Assembly (NCBI GenBank): GCA_002323775.1
Contig: DCPV01000239.1
Location: forward strand, 41,414 to 56,086
Direction of reading: 5' to 3'
DNA from: Firmicutes bacterium UBA1535
GTDB taxonomy: Bacteria; Bacillota; Clostridia; Tissierellales; Sedimentibacteraceae
Length of the DNA stretch: 14,673 bases
Position numbers and translations under genes: made by a program. Positions 1 to 6,373 of this stretch are shown in pieces. How positions within the stretch are numbered: the stretch's first letter is position 1; each line of letters opens with the position of its first letter. The notes under the pieces were generated by a model. That model was not told the origin of the DNA and ran no database searches. It saw only the letters and a list, made by a program, of their open reading frames with translations.

Positions 1-1
1 T

Positions 2-1390
2 GCATTTATATTTTTAACGATTTTTACTGCTTGTTATAATATAAATAGTGAGAAAAATGTTATTCGTGAAAATAAACATAATAAAGACTTTATTCAACTA
101 TGGTATAATATAGATGATGAGCTTTATTATAATATAATAAAAGATATAAAAGATTATTGTGAACGAAACAATATTTTTTTGGATACAGTTAAATTTGATG
201 ATAAAACCTTATCTTATGAGGATTATATTTTTAAAAGAAATCTAGCGTCAGAAAAAGGAAATATGATTATAATTGATGATATATTATACATATCGGATTT
301 AGCTAAAAGCCATGCAGATTATACAAAACTTAAAAATTATAACAATTTATTAGATCCATATAAAAATAGATTTTGCATACCTATTGGGAGAGCATTAAAA
401 TCATCGTTTATTGATAATGGTATTTTACAATATTATAATATAAATTTACCTAAAAAATCAGTAATAACATATGTTGATTATTTAGAACTAAAACAAGAAA
501 TGAAAAAAAGGGGAGCTAGATTTGAACCTAAAAATGAAGATTTTTATGAAACTGTAAAGTATTTTCTTAACTCTAATGGATTACTGTATATAAATAAAAG
601 AGATGAAATTTTTAAAAATAATAATAATTTAAAAAAACTTTTAAAAAAAACTATATATGATATATGTAATGACATTGTAATTTATGATAATATTGAAATG
701 TTTGAAATTGAAGAATTAATAAAAATTCCTTTTAAAGGATTTGAAATATACGATATTAAAAGCTCTCTTTATCTTAAAAAATGGAATATTTATGATAGCT
801 CCTATAAATTTCCAATGCAAGCTTTATGGTTTGAAAATAAATATATGGAAGAAACTTTTAATAAAACATTTATAATAGATTATTTCGGTGTGGATTATTT
901 TAATTTGGGAAAGTCACTCAGTCTTTTTTTATATAAAAAAATAACAAGTGAAAAAGTATACGATTTAGCAAATTATATTCTTGATCAGTCAAGCTATGTA
1001 TATGGAAGGGATAAATTGTTAATATCTGCTCCAGTATTGTATACAGATAAAGTGTTAGAAGAATTAAAATTGAATAAGAACTTAGAGTATATGGGTAAAA
1101 CTAGTGAGCATAATAAGAAAATTATAAATGATACATTTGATATCTTTGCTAAAGATGAAGTTAAATCAAAGGAGATAGCTGATGCTTATTTCACTGATAT
1201 TACCATTGTGAGTAGTATTGAAACTTTAATATACGACACTATTCATGAGATAGCTGAAAAATTATCTGAAGGCAAGTCAAGAGATGAGTTATACTTAGAA
1301 AATTTTGATAGTGAAAATGAAGAAATAAATAAATTAGTGGATTCAAAAATAGATGAATTTATAAAACAGCTTATTTTACAAATTAATTAA
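2..1390 (+). CDS. Unidentified lipoprotein, 5' end outside window
   Basis: The reading frame is open to the left edge, so the start lies outside the window; 462 codons are visible. The first visible residues are hydrophobic (AFIFLTIFTACYN) and end in F-T-A-C with Cys at bases 32-34. This looks like the end of a lipoprotein signal peptide with a slightly non-standard lipobox (Phe at -3), so the mature protein would be tethered to the outer face of the membrane. The TTG at 179 is in frame but lies well inside the gene and is not the start. The body is rich in Asn, Ile, Lys and Tyr, with no transmembrane segment after the lipobox and no motif I can name. The spacing of an early IIIDD segment, a later IPIG and a YYNINLP segment faintly recalls extracellular solute-binding proteins, but this is only a weak resemblance. 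The gene is more AT-rich than the kam genes. It ends at the hairpin at 1446-1489. Confidence 0.8.
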   Translation, partial: AFIFLTIFTACYNINSEKNVIRENKHNKDFIQLWYNIDDELYYNIIKDIKDYCERNNIFLDTVKFDDKTLSYEDYIFKRNLASEKGNMIIIDDILYISDLAKSHADYTKLKNYNNLLDPYKNRFCIPIGRALKSSFIDNGILQYYNINLPKKSVITYVDYLELKQEMKKRGARFEPKNEDFYETVKYFLNSNGLLYINKRDEIFKNNNNLKKLLKKTIYDICNDIVIYDNIEMFEIEELIKIPFKGFEIYDIKSSLYLKKWNIYDSSYKFPMQALWFENKYMEETFNKTFIIDYFGVDYFNLGKSLSLFLYKKITSEKVYDLANYILDQSSYVYGRDKLLISAPVLYTDKVLEELKLNKNLEYMGKTSEHNKKIINDTFDIFAKDEVKSKEIADAYFTDITIVSSIETLIYDTIHEIAEKLSEGKSRDELYLENFDSENEEINKLVDSKIDEFIKQLILQIN

Positions 1391-1445
1391 ACTTGAGAAA
1401 ATCTTATGCAATTTATAAAACACATATTTTGCAATATCTCAAATA

Positions 1446-1489
1446 AAAAACAGCTGTCTTGCAAAATTTAGAGCAAGACAGCTGTTTTT
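1446..1489. terminator. Bidirectional intrinsic terminator
   Basis: The arms CAGCTGTCTTGC (1451-1462) and GCAAGACAGCTG (1473-1484) are perfectly complementary around a 10-base AT-rich loop. Flanking A and T runs (1446-1450 and 1485-1491) extend the stem and give a U tract in both directions. It ends the lipoprotein gene on the plus strand. On the minus strand it directly follows the DUF3788 gene, whose TAA stop (1490-1492) lies in the T run. Confidence 0.93.
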
Positions 1490-1921
1490 TTATTTGATTT
1501 TAGGCTTTACTCGTAATTTTATTAAACTTATAACATCATCTAAAACTTTATCGTCAGCAATCTTAAGCATAAGCCATTTACCACCAGCAGAAAAGACAAC
1601 GCTTTGAAAAACTGACTTTACATATGTACTGCAAGTTGGAATTAAAAGCTCTGCTTCTGCCATTTCGTTGTTTCCGACAACAACAAGTGCAATGAAAAAA
1701 CCAGACATAGGATAAAGTGTGCATAAGGATTTCCCGCTTTTTTGATACTTTACGTTCCAGCCAGCCTGCATAGAACAGCTGCTATAAGACAGCTTAGGCT
1801 GTATTTGGTAAAGGCTTTGCAGTTGTTCGTTAAATTTTTGCCATAGCGAATTATTTATAAAATCTGATATTTGTTCTGATGTAGGTTGATTATTTTTATT
1901 ATACAGCTCATACCATTCCAT
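1490..1921 (-). CDS. DUF3788 family protein
   Basis: The 143-residue product matches the DUF3788 pattern as I know it: an early W-x-E-L-Y, then YSSCSMQAGWNVKY (about residues 46-59), KSLCTLYPMSGFF (about 64-76), and a late GGKWLMLKI followed by a Leu/Asp-rich C-terminus. The length is that of the whole family domain. Its biochemical function is unknown. No signal peptide or membrane segment is visible, so it is probably cytosolic. An AAGGAG ribosome-binding site lies 6 bases upstream of the ATG. It starts only 13 bases after the stop of the AraC-type regulator and is probably co-transcribed with it, which suggests a shared small-molecule response. It ends in the bidirectional terminator. Confidence 0.9.
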   Translation of the reverse strand: MEWYELYNKNNQPTSEQISDFINNSLWQKFNEQLQSLYQIQPKLSYSSCSMQAGWNVKYQKSGKSLCTLYPMSGFFIALVVVGNNEMAEAELLIPTCSTYVKSVFQSVVFSAGGKWLMLKIADDKVLDDVISLIKLRVKPKIK

Positions 1922-1934
1922 ATAAACTCCTTTA

Positions 1935-2837
1935 TTATTCCTTGATTTTTAACCATATTTCCATGCTTGTAGTTTCCGGACTATGAGTTTTATAACGTTC
2001 TGCACAAAAAGGAAAGGTAGATAAATTATGACTCGTAAGCCAAGTGTTAAACAAATAAGCTTGAGCTTTATAAATTGTATCTGTCACTAAATGCTCAAAA
2101 TCTTCTGATTCAAACATACAAACAATATAGTTTCCCTCTGGTAATTCCCATAAATCATATCCCTCTGCCATGTCTTTAGACATAGCCTGTGCTCCTGCAA
2201 AATATCGGTAATATCCTTCTTTTATACCCATATATGCTACACCGAGCTCATCGCCGTTTTCTTTGATATTTGGTATATCAAAAAGCTTGGAATGAAAATC
2301 ATCCCATAATTTTGCTAAGCCGTCAACACCTGTTTCATCTCCGCCCGGAATTTGATTTATAGGTTCTTCTACAGTCATACCAATAAAATATTGTTTTGAG
2401 CTTAAGCTTTCTCGTCTGATTTCAAGTACAATTTCATTCGCAATTAAAGGCATATTTTCATCTATAAGAGTATAATTTAACAATAATTGCGGTTTATTAA
2501 AATTATTGAGAATGACAGGGTTGTTCCTATAATCTTCTGGAGTCATGCCATAGGTAGACTTAAATGCTCTTGTAAATGTTTCGTGTGATTTAAAACCATA
2601 GGACAGAGCAATATCTAAGATACGATTGTTTTTGTCATGCAAATCCTCTGATGCTCTGGCAGTTCGTCGAAGCTTAATGTACTCATTTACAGTCTTCTTT
2701 ACTAAACGATTAAATAGCCTTTGATAATAAAATGGAGAAAGTGAAGCTAGTTTAGCCAATTCACTAATTTTAATTTCCTCGGAAATATGCTCCTCGATAT
2801 ATTCAACTGTAATTTGTATTTGTTCCCATGCGTGCAT
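1935..2837 (-). CDS. AraC-family regulator with GyrI-like ligand-binding domain
   Basis: This 300-residue transcription factor has an N-terminal AraC/XylS DNA-binding domain: two helix-turn-helices at about residues 24-44 and 73-93, then the typical YGMTPEDYR ending near 104. A C-terminal domain from about 130 to 300 resembles the GyrI-like/effector-binding fold, with the recognisable GYYRYFAGAQA, ELPEGNYIVCMFE and final MEIWLKIKE segments. HTH-first proteins of this layout bind a small ligand through the C-terminal domain; the ligand cannot be read from sequence. The start is set by AGGAGG 7 bases before the ATG. A DUF3788 gene follows 13 bases later in the same operon. The ribosome-binding site falls in one arm of an inverted repeat (2838-2884). 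No convincing own promoter or terminator separates it from the sigma-54 activator gene 93 bases upstream, so read-through from that gene is possible. Confidence 0.92.
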   Translation of the reverse strand: MHAWEQIQITVEYIEEHISEEIKISELAKLASLSPFYYQRLFNRLVKKTVNEYIKLRRTARASEDLHDKNNRILDIALSYGFKSHETFTRAFKSTYGMTPEDYRNNPVILNNFNKPQLLLNYTLIDENMPLIANEIVLEIRRESLSSKQYFIGMTVEEPINQIPGGDETGVDGLAKLWDDFHSKLFDIPNIKENGDELGVAYMGIKEGYYRYFAGAQAMSKDMAEGYDLWELPEGNYIVCMFESEDFEHLVTDTIYKAQAYLFNTWLTSHNLSTFPFCAERYKTHSPETTSMEIWLKIKE

Positions 2838-2884
2838 ACAAGCACCTCCTTTTCTATTATCTTAGCATAAAATGAAGTGCTTGT
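2838..2884 (-). promoter_or_regulatory. Inverted repeat overlapping the AraC-gene ribosome-binding site
   Basis: ACAAGCAC (2838-2845) and GTGCTTGT (2877-2884) are exact complements 31 bases apart. In minus-strand RNA the pairing extends to 11 bp with one G-U pair (ACAAGCACUUC with GAGGUGCUUGU). The second arm contains most of the AGGAGG ribosome-binding site and ends against the AUG. It could be an RNA structure that hides the ribosome-binding site in transcripts entering from upstream, or a two-half-site DNA operator. Sequence alone does not decide between them. Confidence 0.5.
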
Positions 2885-2930
2885 CTTGATGTACAATGCT
2901 CTTTTTATAAAAATGATTTTTAAGTTTCTG

Positions 2931-4379
2931 CTATAAAATATCCAGCTTTTTAATCTTGTACTGCAATGTCTGCCTCGGAACATTGAGAAGCTTTGCGGCT
3001 TTTGATACATTGTTATCCACTTTTTCAAGGGCAGATGATATAATTTCTTTTTCATAATTTTGCAGCGACACATCAAGAGGCTGTATGATGTTTGAATCAA
3101 CATCGATATCTCTTTTGCTGTTTTGTACATGCTTAAATTGAAAAGGAAGATGCTCCTCTCTTATGACATCACCGTCATATAAGCTTATAACGCTTTCGAT
3201 AGTGTGCTCAAGCTCTCTTACATTGCCGGGCCAATAATAGTCTAAAAATATTTTTAAAACCTCATTTGAAATATTAGAAAAAAATTTATTGCATTTCTCA
3301 TTATATTTTTTTATAAAAAATTCTACCAATAAAGGAATATCTTGAACCCTTTCTTTAAGTGAAGGTATCTCAAAGCTTATAACGCTTAATCTGTAGAACA
3401 GGTCGTTTCGAAGTTGCCCTAATTCCAATACCTTGTCTAAAGGGACATTAATTGCCGATATAATTCTAACATCAATATCTATCGTCGTACTTGCTCCTAC
3501 ACGTCTTAGTCTTCCATCCTGTATAACTCTTAGAAGCTTTGCTTGTAGTTCCAAAGGCATTGAATTTACTTCGTCTAAAAATAATGTGCCGCCATCAGCC
3601 AACTCAAATAAGCCTGCTCTGTTTTCAGCTCCTGTAAAGCTTCCTTTTACAGTACCAAACAATATACTTTCCAATAAGTTATTTGGTAAAGCTGCGCAGT
3701 TTTGAGCTATAAAGGCATGATTTTTTCTTTTGCTGGAATTGTGTATAGATTGAACAAGCAGTTCCTTTCCTGTTCCTGTAGCTCCTGATATCAAAACAGG
3801 AGAATCCGACTCAGACGCCCTAAGTCCTAAAGCTTTGATTTTTTGCATTTCTCTGCTATGTCCAATTACATCCAAAAAAGTGTAGTATGCTGAATTCTTA
3901 TTTTTTATATCTAAATTATTATTTGATGAAGAATTGCCTTCTGCCAAAGATTGAGAGGAGGACTTATTTTGATTTACATATAATTCACTTTGCAGTTTAA
4001 CTATTTTTTCTGTTAACTCCTTAACAGTAGTGATATTTTTAGATATTTCAACAGCTGCTACCACTTTATTGTTATACATTATAGGGAGGGAAGTATTTAC
4101 AGTTGAAATTTTATCACCCTTGTAATTAGTGAAATTTTGCTCAACATCATACATTGGCTTGAAGGTTCTGATAACTTGCAAAAGTGTGCTTGTCTCAAAG
4201 CTAAGCGACGGATACACTTCAAGAATATGCCTTCCAATAGCCTTGTCAACATCAATTTCATCAAGCTTTTTTGCTGCATGATTGTAGTACACAATTTTAC
4301 CGGAAGCATCAATTATGTGTATACCATCGTCAATATATTCCATTGCCTTAATAAGTGCATCAAAAAATTTTCTTTCCAT
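2931..4379 (-). CDS. Sigma-54-dependent activator (PAS-AAA+-Fis), probable regulator of the kam operon
   Basis: This 482-residue enhancer-binding protein has a PAS sensor domain (about 10-115), a Ser/Asn-rich linker (about 138-162), the AAA+ sigma-54 interaction domain (about 168-400) and a C-terminal Fis-type helix-turn-helix (about 457-479). The AAA+ domain shows Walker A GATGTGKE (199-206), the sigma-54 contact loop as GSFTGA (246-251) instead of the usual GAFTGA, Walker B GGTLFLDE (263-270), the sensor stretch LRNDLFYRL (323-331) and WPGNVREL (383-390). It has no receiver domain, so it probably senses a metabolite through PAS in the cytosol. GAGG lies 6-7 bases before the ATG. It is oriented away from the kdd-kamE operon, whose promoter is -24/-12 type. 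Palindromes matching a likely operator lie upstream of both, so I infer that it activates lysine degradation. I see no -24/-12 promoter for the gene itself. Confidence 0.93.
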   Translation of the reverse strand: MERKFFDALIKAMEYIDDGIHIIDASGKIVYYNHAAKKLDEIDVDKAIGRHILEVYPSLSFETSTLLQVIRTFKPMYDVEQNFTNYKGDKISTVNTSLPIMYNNKVVAAVEISKNITTVKELTEKIVKLQSELYVNQNKSSSQSLAEGNSSSNNNLDIKNKNSAYYTFLDVIGHSREMQKIKALGLRASESDSPVLISGATGTGKELLVQSIHNSSKRKNHAFIAQNCAALPNNLLESILFGTVKGSFTGAENRAGLFELADGGTLFLDEVNSMPLELQAKLLRVIQDGRLRRVGASTTIDIDVRIISAINVPLDKVLELGQLRNDLFYRLSVISFEIPSLKERVQDIPLLVEFFIKKYNEKCNKFFSNISNEVLKIFLDYYWPGNVRELEHTIESVISLYDGDVIREEHLPFQFKHVQNSKRDIDVDSNIIQPLDVSLQNYEKEIISSALEKVDNNVSKAAKLLNVPRQTLQYKIKKLDIL

Positions 4380-4503
4380 AATGTACCTCTGTAATATTGC
4401 TAATTTTAAGTTTAATTTCTAGGATAATTCAAAATTATATTTGGATTTTTTATCTCATATATCTAAACTTTTTAAACTGTTTAAATTAATTAAATTATTC
4501 AAG

Positions 4504-4519
4504 TGCCAAAAAATAGGCA
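4504..4519. promoter_or_regulatory. Candidate activator-binding palindrome A
   Basis: TGCC-AAAAAATA-GGCA is one of three TGCC-N8-GGCA sites in the control region. It lies about 125 bp upstream of the sigma-54 activator start codon and about 680 bp upstream of the kdd -24 element. Its start is 21 bp (two helical turns) from the start of site B, as expected for two activator dimers on the same face of DNA. Which protein binds is inferred from context. Confidence 0.65.
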
Positions 4520-4524
4520 GTATA

Positions 4525-4540
4525 TGCCGAAAATAGGGCA
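4525..4540. promoter_or_regulatory. Candidate activator-binding palindrome B
   Basis: TGCC-GAAAATAG-GGCA is the second site of the upstream pair. Its 12-base core TATGCCGAAAAT (4523-4534) is identical to that of site C near the kdd promoter. It sits in the leader between the sigma-54 activator and DUF1934 genes, so it could serve autoregulation, long-range looping to the kdd promoter, or both. Confidence 0.68.
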
Positions 4541-4620
4541 AGAATATTCGTGTATAAAACGTTTTTCTCATATTTATAATAATGTTAATATATAATCGAG
4601 GTTAATTTTCCAACAAAACT

Positions 4621-5034
4621 CTATTCGTGTAAATTAATACTTAATTTATTAATATAAGATTGACTATCTCCAATCGTAATTAAATACTTTAAATTTATAT
4701 ACCCTGTATTGTTTTCATTTATGTTATAATCATAGCTTTTAGTAGATATAACCATCTTAAAATTTCCATAAGCTGTGCTGTAAATAGTATTGTATTTTTT
4801 GCCAGGCTCAAACTCTAATGTTGATGAGATAATTCCAAGCTTAGTCATTATTAGCTTTTTATCTGTTAATCTAATTCTTGTAATAATATCTTCATCAGGA
4901 TTTTCAGCATCCTCTTTATAGTCAATAATTAACATATCATCTTCTTTTTTTACCGTCGCTTCTGTTATGAGAAGTATTTCATCAAGCTTATTTTCCTCAT
5001 AATCAAGCTGCTCTGTCAATATTTTTATCTTCAT
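4621..5034 (-). CDS. DUF1934 (YwiB-type) beta-barrel protein
   Basis: This 137-residue product has alternating charged and hydrophobic strands and matches the DUF1934/YwiB family, which is predicted to form a small calycin-like beta-barrel. Recognisable parts are an early ITEATVKKEDDMLIIDYKE, the EFEPGKKYNTIYSTAYGNF stretch (about residues 75-93) and a C-terminal NTGYINLKYLITIGD. Its biochemical function is unknown; it has no signal peptide and should be cytosolic. The ATG follows a GGATGTGA-type ribosome-binding site. The gene lies between the sigma-54 activator and the lysine operon it probably controls. It has its own sigma-A-like promoter (5083-5112), and candidate site C lies just upstream of that promoter. 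No terminator is visible after it, so transcripts may run into the activator gene. Confidence 0.87.
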   Translation of the reverse strand: MKIKILTEQLDYEENKLDEILLITEATVKKEDDMLIIDYKEDAENPDEDIITRIRLTDKKLIMTKLGIISSTLEFEPGKKYNTIYSTAYGNFKMVISTKSYDYNINENNTGYINLKYLITIGDSQSYINKLSINLHE

Positions 5035-5082
5035 CTTATCACATCCTTAAAGAATACTATTTCATTGCATATATCTAAAGAT

Positions 5083-5112
5083 ATTATATCATACTATAAA
5101 CGGAACTAACAA
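5083..5112 (-). promoter_or_regulatory. Sigma-A-like promoter for the DUF1934 gene
   Basis: On the minus strand the -35 is TTGTTA (5107-5112) and the -10 is TATAAT (5083-5088), with an 18-base spacer. Transcription would start near 5076, giving a leader of about 40 nt. Activator site C ends the intergenic palindrome set 17 bases further upstream. Confidence 0.6.
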
Positions 5113-5129
5113 GATATATTTTAATGATA

Positions 5130-5145
5130 TGCCGAAAATTAGGCA
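5130..5145. promoter_or_regulatory. Candidate activator-binding palindrome C, upstream of kdd
   Basis: TGCC-GAAAATTA-GGCA has the same layout as sites A and B and shares the 12-base TATGCCGAAAAT with site B. It ends 53 bp before the -24 element of the kdd promoter, a normal position for an enhancer site of a sigma-54 activator. It is also just upstream of the divergent DUF1934 promoter. Binding by the product of the gene at 2931-4379 is inferred. Confidence 0.75.
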
Positions 5146-5198
5146 CATGGTCATTCGTACTTTGCTTGAAAATACAAATTATTATTAAAATTTATGTA

Positions 5199-5214
5199 TG
5201 GCATGAATATTGCA
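5199..5214 (+). promoter_or_regulatory. Sigma-54 (-24/-12) promoter of the kdd-kam operon
   Basis: TGGCATGAATATTGCA matches the sigma-54 consensus TGGCAC-N5-TTGCA at all but one position. GG (5200-5201) and GC (5212-5213) have the required 10-base spacing. Transcription should start near 5225, about 47 bases before the kdd ATG. An activator gene of the right class lies divergently and a palindromic enhancer-like site lies upstream. Confidence 0.92.
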
Positions 5215-5271
5215 TTATCATCTAACGTAATGATAAAAATAAATTTATAAAAATTTGGAGGATAAAATAAG

Positions 5272-6315
5272 ATGAAAAAAGGAAACCCATTTGGAACTCA
5301 CAGAGTAATTGAGCCGACAGGAGTTCTGCCACAACCAGCACTTAAAATTGACAATACTATGGAGATTTACGACAACGAGATACTTATTGATGTACAAACA
5401 TTAAATGTTGACTCTGCAAGCTTTACACAAATTAATGACCAAGCTAATGGTGACGTAGAAGAAATCAAAAAAATAATGAAGGGCATTGTAGCAGAAAGAG
5501 GAAAACATCAAAACCCTGTAACTGGCTCAGGCGGAATGTTAATTGGAACAGTTAAAGAAATTGGTACTGCATTAAATGGAAAAACAGATTTAAAAGTTGG
5601 AGATAAAATAGCTACACTTGTATCATTATCATTAACTCCATTAGTAATTGAAGAAATACTTGATATCAGAAAAGAAATCGACCAAGTTGACATCAAAGGT
5701 CAAGCAATATTATTTGAAAGCGGTATTTATGCTAAAATACCTTCAGATTTACCAGAAAATTTAGCATTGTCTGTACTTGACGTTGCAGGAGCTCCTGCTC
5801 AAACTGCAAAACTTGTAAAACCAGGAGATACAGTATTAGTACTTGGTGGAGCAGGAAAATCAGGAATGCTTTGCTTATACGAAGCAAAAAAGAGAGCTGG
5901 AATAACTGGAAAGGTTATATGCCATGCACGTAGTGAAAAATCATTAGAAAATGTAAAAGCTCTTGGTTTAGCAGATGCTTATATCACAGGAGATGCAACA
6001 AATGCTGTTGAAGTTTATGAGAATGTTATGAAAGTTACAAACGGACAACTTTGTGACTTAGTAATCAGCTGTGTAAGCAGAGATAACTGCGAGATGGGTT
6101 GTATCTTATCATGTAAAGACAACGGAACAGTTTATTTCTTTAGTATGGCTACAAGCTTTACAAAAGCAGCTTTAGGAGCAGAAGGCGTTGGTAAGGATAT
6201 TAATATGATAGTAGGAAACGGATACACTAAGAATCATGCTGAAATATCATTGCAAATTATGAGAGAATCACAAGCGCTTAGAGAGTTATTTACAAAATTG
6301 TATGCTGGAAACTAG
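5272..6315 (+). CDS. kdd: L-erythro-3,5-diaminohexanoate dehydrogenase
   Basis: This 347-residue enzyme of anaerobic lysine fermentation oxidatively deaminates L-erythro-3,5-diaminohexanoate to 5-amino-3-oxohexanoate with NAD(P)+. The N-terminal part MKKGNPFGTHRVIEP and the GSGGMLIGTV segment (about residues 85-94) are typical of Kdd. A zinc-less alcohol-dehydrogenase-like Rossmann fold carries the nucleotide-binding loop LGGAGKSG (191-198), and the C-terminal FFSMATSFTKAALGAEG stretch is also family-like. Length is normal. GGAGG (5257-5261) lies 10 bases before the ATG. It is the first gene of the operon behind the -24/-12 promoter, ahead of kamA. The usual downstream partner genes kce and kal are not adjacent here. 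Confidence 0.96.
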   Translation: MKKGNPFGTHRVIEPTGVLPQPALKIDNTMEIYDNEILIDVQTLNVDSASFTQINDQANGDVEEIKKIMKGIVAERGKHQNPVTGSGGMLIGTVKEIGTALNGKTDLKVGDKIATLVSLSLTPLVIEEILDIRKEIDQVDIKGQAILFESGIYAKIPSDLPENLALSVLDVAGAPAQTAKLVKPGDTVLVLGGAGKSGMLCLYEAKKRAGITGKVICHARSEKSLENVKALGLADAYITGDATNAVEVYENVMKVTNGQLCDLVISCVSRDNCEMGCILSCKDNGTVYFFSMATSFTKAALGAEGVGKDINMIVGNGYTKNHAEISLQIMRESQALRELFTKLYAGN

Positions 6316-6373
6316 AAAAATTTATAAATAGAAATTAAATTAGCTAAAGCTATAAAAGAAAGGAATGTATAAA

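Noticed and set aside
2747..3130. Minus-strand open frame bridging the AraC-type and sigma-54 genes in another frame
   Set aside because: It overlaps two solid genes out of frame, with low-complexity sequence and no motif.
4137..4394. Plus-strand open frame opposite the sigma-54 activator gene
   Set aside because: It lies on the strand opposite well-conserved PAS-domain codons and has no ribosome-binding site or family likeness.
4380..4503. -24/-12 promoter for the sigma-54 activator gene
   Set aside because: No GG-N10-GC on the minus strand in this stretch. A TATAAT at 4434-4439 exists but has no convincing -35, so no promoter is listed.
5215..5271. Cobalamin or lysine riboswitch ahead of kdd
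   Set aside because: The leader is only about 47 nt and AT-rich, with no B12 box or lysine aptamer features.
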